This document shows positions 34,573 to 43,807 of a stretch of 64,000 nt of DNA, piece after piece (the first letter of the stretch is position 1; each line of letters starts with the position of its first letter). A program made the translations under genes and the position numbers. The notes beneath the pieces are model-generated. The model had not been told where the DNA came from, did no database searches, and was given only the letters and a program-made list of their open reading frames with translations. Source of the DNA: Ignavibacteria bacterium (lineage in GTDB: Bacteria; Bacteroidota; Ignavibacteria; Kapaibacteriales; UBA4661); NCBI GenBank assembly GCA_947459425.1, contig CANHDJ010000007.1:22193-86192 (forward strand), given 5' to 3'.

Positions 34573-36876
34573 CTACGCAACATCAAGGAGCGTGAAGTCC
34601 TTCTGGTGTTGACGCAAAAATTCGTTGCGTATTGTGGTATGCTCCGATTTACGCAAATGTGGGTCTTCGGCAACGATAGCAAAGGCTTCACGGCGGGCAA
34701 TCGCAATCACATCGCCGTCGCTCACCAAATCCGCAAATGTAAATTCGGGAATACCCGATTGGCGCGTACCCAAAAAGTCTCCAGGACCGCGCAATTTCAA
34801 ATCAACTTCAGCAATTTTGAAGCCATCACTGGTGTCTTGCATGGTTTTGAGGCGAATAATGCAGGATTTGCGCTCTTGTGCTTCATTCTCGCGTTTGCCG
34901 ATGTGAAATTTGAAATGGTCTTTGGTTGCCAGCAAACAAAACGACTGCTCCGCGCCCCTTCCGACGCGCCCTCTGAGCTGGTGCAGTTGCGCGAGTCCAA
35001 ATCGGTCGGCATTTTCAATCAACATCACCGTTGCATTCGGCACATCAATACCAACTTCGACAACCGTTGTCGCCACTAAAATATGGAACTCTTTGTTTTT
35101 GAACGCTTTCATGGCATCTTCTTTTTCATACCAAAGCATTTGTCCATGAAGAAGTCCCAGCTTGAGGTCGGGAAAAATCTCGTGTTGAAGCCGCTCGTGG
35201 TGTTCGACGGCGGATTTTGCCTCGACTTTTTCTGATTTTTCGACGAGAGGATAGACGATATACGCCTGATGCCCCTTCTCGACCTGCTCTCGCAAAAATT
35301 GAAAGACGACGGGGAGTTTGGACTCAAAGACCACTTTCGTTTTAATTGTTTTGCGATTTTTCGGCAATTCATCAATGACGGAAACGTCGAGGTCGCCATA
35401 AACGGTCATGGACAACGTGCGTGGAATGGGCGTTGCTGACATAACCATAATGTGGGGCGAGATTTCTTCTGCCGTCAATTCTGCATCGTTGGCAAAACTA
35501 GCTGTTGCTTTTTTCTTCAATTCCGCACGTTGCAAAACGCCAAATCGGTGCTGCTCGTCAATAACAACCAGCCCCAAACGCTTGTATTCAACGGTGCTTT
35601 GAAAGAGCGCGTGTGTGCCGACGATGATGTTTGCTTCGCCGGAAAGGATTTGTTCGCTAATGGCGGCGCGTTGACGTTTTTTCTGTCCGCCGACAAGCTG
35701 CGCAACGCTGATTTTGCGCGGGTCTTGGATGTCGGCGAGTTTGGTGTTGAGTTTCTCAATATAGTCGCGGAGCGTGTTGTAGTGCTGTTCGGCAAGAATT
35801 TCGGTTGGAGCCATCATCACGCACTGCAAGCCCGCATCAATAGCGGCAAGCATCGCCAAGAGCGCCACAACGGTCTTGCCGGAGCCGACATCACCTTGCA
35901 AGAGCCTGTTCATAGGCTTTGTGCTGCGCATATCGTCCAGCGCCTCGCGGAGAACACGCTTTTGCGCACGGGTCAGATCGAAGGGCAAAAGTTCCAGCAG
36001 CAAGCGGGCAAGCGGGCTTTTTTCGCCGATTGCGGGCGCTTTGTCAATGCTTTTAATGCCATTATGCCGCATTGCCAAGAGCATTTCAAAGAAAAATAAC
36101 TCCTCAAACTTCATGCGTTCACGCGCCTTGTGGAGCGCTTCGTGGGAATCGGGAAAATGCAACTGCCGTGCGGCGGACTGAATACCGGGAAAGTCAAATT
36201 TTGCGAGTAGTTCCTCCGAAAGTGTTTCGTGCAGATTGGGTATTTCCTGCTCAACAACGGCGCTAACTAAATTTCGCATAACCCGCATGGTTAAGCCAGC
36301 GTCCTTCATTTTTTGTGTGAGGCGATATTTCGGTAAAATCCTTCCGGCGGTGTAGGATTCTGCGTCATCGGGTTCGATACGCTCTATTTCGGGGTGGTTA
36401 AATTGAATTTTGCCGTAGGCGTATTCAGCAATGCCGCTCACGGCAAGGAGTTGGTCTTCTTGGTAGATACGCTTGAAATATTCCGCCTGATTCCAAAAAA
36501 CAATTTCCGCCTTTACGCCGCTATGATCGTCAAGTTCCACCGCAACCATTGTCCGATTTTTCCCGAAAGTTCTGTCACGCACAGCCCGCACGAAGGCAAC
36601 GACGGTCACTTCTGTTTGCAGATTCATGTTCTGTTCCGAAAAAGCATCCTGCTGTTGAGCATTGACGAGAGCCGTTTTAAGGTCGCGGAGCGAGGGAACG
36701 CTATTGCGGTCAATATAGGAGCGCGGGTAAAACCGCAATAAATCGGACGGCGTAAGGATGCCCGCGACTGCCAGTGCTTCGGCACGGCGGGGTCCGATGC
36801 CTTTCATGTACTGAATGCTCGCGGCTTGCGGCGGGCTTGAATGTGTAGAGGCTTGTGGAATAGGCTGTTCGGGCAT
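34573..36876 (-). CDS. recG: ATP-dependent DNA helicase RecG
   Basis: 767 residues, somewhat longer than the usual ~690 because of N-terminal and wedge-domain insertions. RecG regresses stalled replication forks and processes branched DNA. Motifs in order: helix-hairpin-helix-like start SIQYMKGIGPRRAEALAVAG; wedge/OB domain with VVAFVRAVRDRTFG; helicase motif I MNRLLQGDVGSGKTVVALLA; Ia MMAPTEILAEQH; II VIDEQHRFGVLQR (DEQH); III MSATPIPRTLS; then LLHGQMLWYEKEDAMKAF, ATTVVEVGIDVPNATVMLIE and HQLRGRVGRG. The ABC gene follows 49 bp downstream and a T9SS cargo gene lies upstream with a 40-bp gap, so the three may be co-transcribed. Confidence 0.97.
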   Translation of the reverse strand: MPEQPIPQASTHSSPPQAASIQYMKGIGPRRAEALAVAGILTPSDLLRFYPRSYIDRNSVPSLRDLKTALVNAQQQDAFSEQNMNLQTEVTVVAFVRAVRDRTFGKNRTMVAVELDDHSGVKAEIVFWNQAEYFKRIYQEDQLLAVSGIAEYAYGKIQFNHPEIERIEPDDAESYTAGRILPKYRLTQKMKDAGLTMRVMRNLVSAVVEQEIPNLHETLSEELLAKFDFPGIQSAARQLHFPDSHEALHKARERMKFEELFFFEMLLAMRHNGIKSIDKAPAIGEKSPLARLLLELLPFDLTRAQKRVLREALDDMRSTKPMNRLLQGDVGSGKTVVALLAMLAAIDAGLQCVMMAPTEILAEQHYNTLRDYIEKLNTKLADIQDPRKISVAQLVGGQKKRQRAAISEQILSGEANIIVGTHALFQSTVEYKRLGLVVIDEQHRFGVLQRAELKKKATASFANDAELTAEEISPHIMVMSATPIPRTLSMTVYGDLDVSVIDELPKNRKTIKTKVVFESKLPVVFQFLREQVEKGHQAYIVYPLVEKSEKVEAKSAVEHHERLQHEIFPDLKLGLLHGQMLWYEKEDAMKAFKNKEFHILVATTVVEVGIDVPNATVMLIENADRFGLAQLHQLRGRVGRGAEQSFCLLATKDHFKFHIGKRENEAQERKSCIIRLKTMQDTSDGFKIAEVDLKLRGPGDFLGTRQSGIPEFTFADLVSDGDVIAIARREAFAIVAEDPHLRKSEHTTIRNEFLRQHQKDFTLLDVA

Positions 36877-36916
36877 GGTGTTTGGTCAAAAGCCTAGAAA
36901 TTATGAGTTGATGGTT

Positions 36917-38725
36917 TTATTGAGTAACGATCAAGCGATGCACCCAGTGACTACGCCCGCTTTGCGCGTACACTGTATATGCGCCTTGTGCAAGACGGCT
37001 GATATCCAGCGTTGTAGCAAATGTGCCTTGCAGGGCGTACTGTTCCGCGTACCGAAACACAGTGCGCCCAAGCATATCGTCTATGCGTATCAGTACGGGA
37101 GCGCTTTCCGATAGAGCGAAGGCGATGTGGAGGTTGTCGGAGGCGGGATTGGGGATGAGAGAAATATTGGACGTTTTGCTTCGCAGAGCAACATTTGTCG
37201 TTTGGACGAAGGTTGTGGTGGCGGTCGTGATGGGCGGTATGGGGCGAAAGAACCAATAAAAAGGGACAGATGAAGATCGGTAACTTGATAAAGCAGCATC
37301 TTCAAAGGTCAAAACAACAGTATCCATTGCGCTGACGCTGGCAGGACCAAGCGGAGTGAAGTTATTGAAGGTGTATAGCCCATTGACCGCAACAGCACTG
37401 GTGCCTATGGCGGTAAAGCGTTGTTTATTTGCACGAACATACGGATCAGCGCTTGCAGAAAATTGAAAACTGGATGTCGTACTGCGTGGCAAACCTTCTT
37501 CGGGCGGGGCAATGCGGATAGTCGCTACACCGCCATTATAGGCATTGGGTCCGTTATCAGCACGGTTGCCGAATTGGTCAACGGCTTGGAGGTAGAACCA
37601 CGTGCGCGGGTCGTCTGCATTGGACTTGCCGATAGTAAAGCGAGAAGGTATTCGGTTGGGAGTATATCCTAAATATCTATCGGGCATATTCCCGTAAATG
37701 TCAGGAATGATGGCTGGTGCAATCGCAACAGCCCGATTGGGAGCAAGAGTAACCGTTGCTGATGTATTCGCAGGATCACATAATCCCTCATTCGCATTCG
37801 GTGGCGGTATTGCCAGCCAACCATAACAGCCCAGAGACTCTGTAATAGAAGCGACTAAAGTTACATTTGATGAAGTCTCGCCGAATACTTGAAAATCATT
37901 AAAGATAGCAATTCCTTCAGCGTTTGTCAGAACACGTGAACCGAGTATGGGTGTTCGTAGTTGGTCAACAGGGGGCGTACCACCTACCAAGCTAATTGTA
38001 ACAGTCGTCGAGAATGAAATCGGATTATCCCAGTGGTCGAGAATCTGTACTGCAATATGGTTATAGTCTGCCAAATCAGGATTGCTAAATTGTACAGGCT
38101 GACCGACTATAATATTTTGTGTTGCTCCTTGCTCACCATATACCGTGCCTGGTACTGCCTGCCTCCCGCTCTTGAGTTTTACGAACAATTCCCGCGATCC
38201 ATAGCCTCCTATTAAAGATACCGAAAGTGATGTGGACTGTATGTTTGCTGATGTACAATGTAATGGTATATTATTGTTTGCCTTGCCAGCAATGCGGATG
38301 CCCTTGAATTCCAAAAGACCCAATTTCGCTTGTACTTTGACGAAGCCCGATGTTTGCTTATATCGACCATATATTGCTCCGTCAAACCAACTACGCAAAA
38401 CAGAGTCTGTTTGTACAAGAGCGGGTTGCTTTATTTGGTCGAATGTTAATGAATCCGATAAGCGCAAAAACGCTTCGGTACTATCATCCTTCAAAATCCT
38501 CCCCTCTTTATCCATAATCGCAAATACCAAACTCGCCGTCGTTGGCACACCAGCTCGGAACGGCTCCACCGTAGGCAGCAGCGTCCCCGTCGTTACCGAG
38601 CGCTGTCCCAGAAAGCGCAAAAAGCGTTGTTGTGTGGGTGGCTCTTGAGCCGCAAGAGCGCAAAAACACAGGCAGAGTGTGAGACAAAGGCACAGGCACA
38701 GCACAGAGCGTGTGGAAATCGTCAT
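36917..38725 (-). CDS. large secreted protein with T9SS sorting domain, unknown function
   Basis: 602 residues from the ATG at 38725, which begins a signal peptide with an unusual LCLCLCLTLCLCFC core. The mature part is beta-rich with Ig/invasin-like wording (DHWDNPISFSTTVTISLVGG followed by NAEGIAIFNDFQVFG, YLQAVDQFGNRADNG, ATIRIAPPEEG), consistent with several Ig-like modules. The last ~80 residues form a T9SS type A sorting domain: SLIPNPASDNLHIAFALSES, IRIDDMLGRTVF, LAQGAYTVYAQSG, HRLIVTQ. Predicted to be surface-exposed or released. No catalytic motif is seen. It is divergent from the DUF1016 nuclease gene across 149 bp. Confidence 0.8.
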   Translation of the reverse strand: MTISTRSVLCLCLCLTLCLCFCALAAQEPPTQQRFLRFLGQRSVTTGTLLPTVEPFRAGVPTTASLVFAIMDKEGRILKDDSTEAFLRLSDSLTFDQIKQPALVQTDSVLRSWFDGAIYGRYKQTSGFVKVQAKLGLLEFKGIRIAGKANNNIPLHCTSANIQSTSLSVSLIGGYGSRELFVKLKSGRQAVPGTVYGEQGATQNIIVGQPVQFSNPDLADYNHIAVQILDHWDNPISFSTTVTISLVGGTPPVDQLRTPILGSRVLTNAEGIAIFNDFQVFGETSSNVTLVASITESLGCYGWLAIPPPNANEGLCDPANTSATVTLAPNRAVAIAPAIIPDIYGNMPDRYLGYTPNRIPSRFTIGKSNADDPRTWFYLQAVDQFGNRADNGPNAYNGGVATIRIAPPEEGLPRSTTSSFQFSASADPYVRANKQRFTAIGTSAVAVNGLYTFNNFTPLGPASVSAMDTVVLTFEDAALSSYRSSSVPFYWFFRPIPPITTATTTFVQTTNVALRSKTSNISLIPNPASDNLHIAFALSESAPVLIRIDDMLGRTVFRYAEQYALQGTFATTLDISRLAQGAYTVYAQSGRSHWVHRLIVTQ

Positions 38726-38874
38726 AACACGTTGGGGTAAAAATTGGAAGAGGAAACTTTTTTGCAATCTACAAAAGGCACGGGGAAGATGAGCAGAGAA
38801 AATATAGAACAAGTGTGATGTTTTTTGTACATTCGTCTCGAAAATACCATCGGCGCATTCATTTTCTGCCCACT

Positions 38875-39900
38875 ATGAATACTCTCGAAACACGCCATAA
38901 TGCTCTTTTGAGCGACATTCGCACACTCGTCAGCACGGCTCAAGAGCGCATTGCCACAAGTGTTAATACGGAACTCACCATGCTCTATTGGCATATCGGG
39001 CGGCGCATCCGCACCGATATTTTGCAGGAAGAACGTGCCAAATATGGCGATGAAATTGTACAAAAACTGTCGGCACAATTAACGGCAGAGTTTGGCAAAG
39101 GGTTTACCTCAAAATCGTTGCGCAACATGATTCATTTTGCCGAGATTTTCTCAGATGAGCAGATTGTCTCCACACTGTGGAGACAATTCACATGGTCGCA
39201 TTTTCGTGAGTTTATCTACATCAAAGAACCGCTCAAACGCGAGTTTTACATCGAAATTTGCCGTTTGGAGCGCTGGAGCGTTCGCACCTTGCGGGAGCGT
39301 ATCAATTCCCTGCTTTTTGAACGGACGGCGATTTCTCGCAAGCCCGAAGGAACTATCGTCGGCGATATTGCCGCCGCACGCGAGCAAGATGTATTGTCGC
39401 CAGCGATGGTGTTCCGCGACCCTTACGTTTTAGATTTTCTAGGGTTGCAGGATTCGTACCATGAAAAAGACCTGGAAGGTGCTATTTTGCGAGACCTTGA
39501 GGCATTTTTGATGGAATTGGGCAGTGATTTTGCCTTTGTGGCACGGCAAAAGCGCATCACTATCGACAATGAGGATTATTATCTTGACCTTCTCTTTTAC
39601 AACCGCCGTTTGAAGCGCCTTGTGGCGATTGAACTCAAAATGGGAAAATTTCATGCCGCCGACAAAGGGCAGATGGAACTCTATATGCGCTGGCTGGACA
39701 AATATGAACGGCACGAAGGCGAGAACCCACCTTTGGGCTTGATTCTTTGCGCCGAAAAAAATGATGAACACGTTGAACTGCTCGAACTCGGCGCAAGCGG
39801 CATTCACGTAGCCCAATATTTGACCCACCTCCCGGAAAAACAACTTTTAGAGCGCAAATTGCGCAGCGCGATAGAGCAGGCAAAACGGCGATTACAGTAA
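38875..39900 (+). CDS. DUF1016 (YhcG-family) PD-(D/E)XK nuclease
   Basis: 341 residues from the ATG at 38875. The N-terminal DUF1016 domain reads LTMLYWHIGRRIRTDILQEE with the KYGDEIVQKLSAQLTAEFGKG motif and FTSKSLRNMIHFAEIF, then FTWSHFREFIYIKEPLKREF. The C-terminal PD-(D/E)XK nuclease has DNEDYYLDLLFYNRRLKRLV then AIELKMG (catalytic Asp and ExK) and GQMELYMRWLDKYER. YhcG proteins are predicted structure-specific or defence-linked nucleases, frequent on mobile elements and near type I restriction systems. None is beside it here, so it stands alone. The family is clear; the role is not. Confidence 0.92.
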   Translation: MNTLETRHNALLSDIRTLVSTAQERIATSVNTELTMLYWHIGRRIRTDILQEERAKYGDEIVQKLSAQLTAEFGKGFTSKSLRNMIHFAEIFSDEQIVSTLWRQFTWSHFREFIYIKEPLKREFYIEICRLERWSVRTLRERINSLLFERTAISRKPEGTIVGDIAAAREQDVLSPAMVFRDPYVLDFLGLQDSYHEKDLEGAILRDLEAFLMELGSDFAFVARQKRITIDNEDYYLDLLFYNRRLKRLVAIELKMGKFHAADKGQMELYMRWLDKYERHEGENPPLGLILCAEKNDEHVELLELGASGIHVAQYLTHLPEKQLLERKLRSAIEQAKRRLQ

Positions 39901-40027
39901 AATACCCTCAGCCATTGCCGCACAAGTAGCAGTGCAAAGATTACTTCTGCCCCAGAGACAACCACAAAAATACACACCAAATTTTCGCCCAGAAATACTC
40001 CTATTCTGTGCTAGAACACAAAATTTA

Positions 40028-40056
40028 TTGATTTTCTCAAAATCTCCTGTTATATT
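40028..40056 (+). promoter_or_regulatory. candidate promoter for secDF
   Basis: TTGATT (40028-40033), 17-bp spacer, TATATT (40051-40056), a good sigma-70-like pair. It would give a leader of about 170 nt before secD. The 333-bp gap 39901-40233 is AT-rich at this point and contains no gene. Confidence 0.4.
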
Positions 40057-40233
40057 GCGAGTCTGCATAAATTGTTGCTAAAAAGGCAATAACAACGCTT
40101 TTACCCTGTTTTTTCGTCTGCAATGGCGCATCAAATCTTGCTTCATAGCGCAGCGCGAAAGCAGTTCCTTACGGCAATTCTACCAAAACTGTTTGCACAA
40201 TTTCAACACACATTTGTTTAAGGAGTAACTACC

Positions 40234-42270
40234 TTGAAAAAAGGACTACTTGGGAAATGGCTTATTATCGCACTCCCGCTTTTGGCGGCGGGTCTTTTGC
40301 TATTTCCAACTTTCCGCGCATCGCAGCTTGAAAAGCAACGCTTAGAGCTGGTCAATGCAAAGAATGAGGCTGCTCTTGCTGCGTTCGATAAAGAACACGG
40401 CGAGTCGCTGCGCAAAAACAAAGAACAGAGCTTGAAGCTCGGTCTCGACTTGCGTGGCGGTATTTATGTAACGCTCGAAGCAGACGTTATCCGTCTTCTC
40501 GAAGAATCCGCCATGCGCGATGCCGTTGACGAAGTGTTCTTGGAAACACTGGAAAAAACCCGTCAACAAGTCGATGCTGGTGGCGATGATGATGTTTTGC
40601 CCGTCTTCCTCAAAAATTTTGATGCTATTGCTCGTCCCAAAGGACGCAAACTTTTCTCGTATTTTGATACGGGCGATAACCGCGACCTTAGCGAAGATGC
40701 AATCGTCAAACGACTTGAACGCAATATCAATGAAGCCATTGACCAAGCTATTGAGGTTGTCCGCCAGCGTATTGACAAATACGGTGTTGCCGAGACAACT
40801 ATCCAAAAGCAAGGTACACGCCGCATTGTTATCGAACTTCCCGGTGTAAGCAATGAAGCAGAAGTCCGCTCTTTGCTTCAAACAACGGCACGCTTGGAGT
40901 TTAAGTTGGTTCGCAATAATGCTCAAATCGTACGCTCGTTCTACGCGATTGACCAACTCTTGAAAAACAAGGGTGTTCAATCAAGTGCTTCGACTTCAGC
41001 AACGGCAACGGCTTCCACCGCTACGACAACGGCGGCTTCAACGGCAACCGCAAGCGCTGGCGCGGATTCCACGAAGAAAGACCCTTACGCTGGTCTGACA
41101 GACGACCAAAAACGCGAAAAATTCAAAAAGGATTATCCTTTTACCTCGTTGTTTGTCACGTATTTCAATCCGCCGGGCGAAGGGCAACAGCCTGTTCCGG
41201 TAATTTACGAGAAGAACGAATTTCCCGAAGGCGATTACAGCTTCCAAATTCCTGACGAGACGTTGGCGAAATTTGAAGAAATCATGGCTCGTCCTGATGT
41301 TCGCCGTATTATGGGCAATGAGTACCAAGCAATTGTCTCGGCAAAGCCTGAGCCATTCTTTGAGCGTCAAGGTGTGAAACTGTTCTACATCTATGGTGTT
41401 TTGGCAAAGCCAGAACTTACGGGTGATGTAATTTCCGACGCGCAAGCAACCTTCGATCCGACGAATAATTCGCCGATGGTAATGATGGACATGAATGCCG
41501 ATGGCGCTTCCAACTGGGCGCGTATCACAGGTGCAAACATCAAGAAGCGCATTGCCATTGTTCTGGATGACCGCGTTTATTCGGCTCCAACAGTACAAAA
41601 TAAAATCACGGGCGGACGCTCACAAATCACAGGCAGTTCGACGATTGACGAAGCACGGTTGCTCGAAATCGTTCTGAAAGCTGGCGCACTCAAAGCACCG
41701 GTAAAAATCGTGGAAGAGCGCGTCATTGGTCCGTCGCTTGGTGAGGATTCGATTCGCAAAGGTATCATCTCTGGTGCCGTCGCGGCGCTTTTGGTTGTTC
41801 TCTTTATGATTTTGTACTATGCAACAGCAGGTATGCTGGCGGATATTGCCGTGATGGTCAACATCTTGCTCGTCGTGGCAGTCTTGGCGGCATTCGCCGG
41901 TACGCTCACGCTTCCAGGCATTGCGGGTTTGATTTTGACGCTTGGTATGGCGGTGGACACAAATATTCTCGTTTTTGAGCGTATTCGTGAGGAATTGCAT
42001 CGCGGTCGTTCACTTCGTGCGGCTGTGGATGAAGGCTTTAAGCGGGCATTTAACGCAATTTTGGACTCGAATATTACCACGATGATCACCGGAGCAATCT
42101 TGTATTATCTCGGAACAGGTCCGATTCGCGGCTTTGCTGTAACGCTTATGATTGGTATTGTTATCACACTCTTCACCGGCATTACGCTGTCGAAAGTGTT
42201 CTTTGAACTCATTCTTTCGCGCGGTGCGACGACCTTCAATCTTGGTCAGCCTGCGTCGGACAAAGCGTAA
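40234..42270 (+). CDS. secD: protein translocase subunit SecD
   Basis: 678 residues from a TTG at 40234, supported by AAGGAG seven bases upstream and the immediate KKGLLGKW N-terminus with its first membrane helix. SecD works with SecF in the inner membrane to pull exported proteins using proton motive force. Motifs: LKLGLDLRGGIYVTLEADV (D1), KYGVAETTIQKQGTRRIVIE then LPG (P1), GPSLGEDSIRKGIISG, LGMAVDTNILVFERIREEL. Residues 250-280 form a Ser/Thr/Ala-only stretch (SASTSATATASTATTTAAST and on) inserted in the periplasmic P1 region, accounting for part of the extra length over the ~615 of E. coli. It is followed by secF after 36 bp. Confidence 0.97.
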   Translation: MKKGLLGKWLIIALPLLAAGLLLFPTFRASQLEKQRLELVNAKNEAALAAFDKEHGESLRKNKEQSLKLGLDLRGGIYVTLEADVIRLLEESAMRDAVDEVFLETLEKTRQQVDAGGDDDVLPVFLKNFDAIARPKGRKLFSYFDTGDNRDLSEDAIVKRLERNINEAIDQAIEVVRQRIDKYGVAETTIQKQGTRRIVIELPGVSNEAEVRSLLQTTARLEFKLVRNNAQIVRSFYAIDQLLKNKGVQSSASTSATATASTATTTAASTATASAGADSTKKDPYAGLTDDQKREKFKKDYPFTSLFVTYFNPPGEGQQPVPVIYEKNEFPEGDYSFQIPDETLAKFEEIMARPDVRRIMGNEYQAIVSAKPEPFFERQGVKLFYIYGVLAKPELTGDVISDAQATFDPTNNSPMVMMDMNADGASNWARITGANIKKRIAIVLDDRVYSAPTVQNKITGGRSQITGSSTIDEARLLEIVLKAGALKAPVKIVEERVIGPSLGEDSIRKGIISGAVAALLVVLFMILYYATAGMLADIAVMVNILLVVAVLAAFAGTLTLPGIAGLILTLGMAVDTNILVFERIREELHRGRSLRAAVDEGFKRAFNAILDSNITTMITGAILYYLGTGPIRGFAVTLMIGIVITLFTGITLSKVFFELILSRGATTFNLGQPASDKA

Positions 42271-42306
42271 TTACCAATAATATTTAACCTGAGGAGAATA
42301 TCCATC

Positions 42307-43269
42307 ATGCAATTCTTTCACGATACAAAAATTGACTTTTTGAGTAAGCGCCGACTATTTTTCTTCGCGTCGGTGATTCTGAATGTTGTCGGGATTTTAG
42401 TCGTTCTCATCAAAGGTCTGGACTACGGCATTGACTTTGTTGGCGGCACAGAAGTCGGTATCAAATTTAGCGGTTCGACGGCTGTTCAAACTGAACAAGT
42501 CCGCAAAGCAATGGACGATGCAAAATTTGTCGGCTCGGAGATTAAATCCTATGGCAAAACTGATGAATTTTTGATTCGCCTTCCGAATATCGCGGGCAAA
42601 GATTATTCGTCGGCAGCGATTATGGAGAATCTCAAGAAAACATTCCCCAATCAAACACTCACCTTGTTGAAAGTGGACAAAATTGGTCCTAAAGTGGGTG
42701 CTGAATTGCGCAGCAAGGCGTTTATCGCCCTTGGATTGTCGTTCTTGATGATTATGCTCTACATTGCCTTCCGCTTTGAGTTTCTCTATGGCTTGGGCGC
42801 GATTGTGGCTCTTATCCATGACGCAATTCTGGCGTTTGTGGTGTCGGTCATGGTACACGACCTCGGCATCATCAATCTGGAAGTGAATCAAAGTATGCTC
42901 GCGGCAATGCTTACAGTTATTGGTTTTTCGGTACACGATACAGTAATTATTTTCGACCGTATTCGTGAAAACCGCGAAAAGCACAAAAATATGCCATTTA
43001 TTGAAATGGTAAATCTCAGTATCAATGAGACGTTGAGCCGCACAATCAATACCGTAATGACCGCAGTAATCGTGCTTTTCGTTATCACGATTTTTGGCGG
43101 CGCGGTGCTTCAAGGCTTTGCGTTTGTCATGCTCATTGGCTTTATTACTGGTGCGTATTCGTCCATCTACATTGCGAGCGCATTTGTGGCATGGTATCTT
43201 GAAACCTTCAAGAAATACGACCTCCACGTAGAAAGCTATGCAACGATTACGGCAAAAGCAAAAGCGTAA
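42307..43269 (+). CDS. secF: protein translocase subunit SecF
   Basis: 320 residues. Partner of SecD in the inner-membrane translocase accessory complex. Visible: first helix FFFASVILNVVGILVVLI, GLDYGIDFVGGTEVGIKFS (the SecF VGGT motif), the periplasmic P4 region, then KVGAELRSKAFIALGLSFLM, LTVIGFSVHDTVIIFDRIRE and NETLSRTINTVMTAVIVLFV. GAGGAGAAT precedes the ATG. Separate secD and secF genes contrast with the fused secDF of most Bacteroidetes. A terminator hairpin follows at 43321. Confidence 0.97.
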   Translation: MQFFHDTKIDFLSKRRLFFFASVILNVVGILVVLIKGLDYGIDFVGGTEVGIKFSGSTAVQTEQVRKAMDDAKFVGSEIKSYGKTDEFLIRLPNIAGKDYSSAAIMENLKKTFPNQTLTLLKVDKIGPKVGAELRSKAFIALGLSFLMIMLYIAFRFEFLYGLGAIVALIHDAILAFVVSVMVHDLGIINLEVNQSMLAAMLTVIGFSVHDTVIIFDRIRENREKHKNMPFIEMVNLSINETLSRTINTVMTAVIVLFVITIFGGAVLQGFAFVMLIGFITGAYSSIYIASAFVAWYLETFKKYDLHVESYATITAKAKA

Positions 43270-43320
43270 TTGACGACGCTCTTGCCAGACGCTTGCGTAA
43301 AAAAACTTGGAAAACACAGC

Positions 43321-43350
43321 AAAGGGACTTAATTTGAGTCCCTTTGTTGT
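43321..43350 (+). terminator. intrinsic terminator after secDF
   Basis: AAAGGGACT, loop TAATTTG, AGTCCCTTT, then GTTGTTT. A nine-pair perfect stem 51 bp after the secF stop and 42 bp before the STAS gene, which therefore likely has its own promoter. Confidence 0.75.
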
Positions 43351-43387
43351 TTCCAGTCTATTTTCTTCATACAAATTCTTCTCAATT

Positions 43388-43747
43388 ATGGCTGAAGCAT
43401 TGGAATTTATCGCTCACCCCGCAAACAGCGTCGTTGCGACGGTCGTGCTGCGCGGACATATCACAGGCGGACCGCAGGCGGTGGAGTTTTCGACAAACCT
43501 GAATAAACTCGTCGCAGGGAAAGTAAAACACGTTATCGCCGATTTGTCTGCCATTACGCTTATCAACAGCTCCGGCTTAGGAATGCTTGTCGGCGGATTG
43601 ACAACGATGCGCAAAGCGGGCGGAAGTATGCGCTTTGCCGCTATTCCTGAGAATGTGATGAATCTTCTGGAAATCACGCGTTTGAACACCGTTTTTGATA
43701 TTTCTGACACTACCGAAGCGGCATTAAAAAAAATATTATCCGCCTGA
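43388..43747 (+). CDS. STAS-domain anti-sigma factor antagonist-like protein
   Basis: 119 residues from the ATG at 43388; a longer frame would start inside the terminator hairpin. A single STAS domain: VVATVVLRGHITG, then VKHVIADLSAITLINSSGLG, where the Ser in NSSGLG is the site phosphorylated in SpoIIAA/RsbV proteins, then MLVGGLTTMRKAGGSMRFAA and ITRLNTVFDI. Such proteins bind anti-sigma kinases in partner-switching signalling, or have other regulatory roles. No cognate kinase or sigma factor is adjacent. Confidence 0.9.
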   Translation: MAEALEFIAHPANSVVATVVLRGHITGGPQAVEFSTNLNKLVAGKVKHVIADLSAITLINSSGLGMLVGGLTTMRKAGGSMRFAAIPENVMNLLEITRLNTVFDISDTTEAALKKILSA

Positions 43748-43807
43748 GCATAATGCGGCCCACGATAGGACGTTTCCTATCTTCCCCGAACTTGAAACTC
43801 AACAACA

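Noticed and set aside
42397..43374. A 325-codon minus-strand frame opposite secF
   Set aside because: Antisense to unmistakable SecF motifs; composition is shadow-like.
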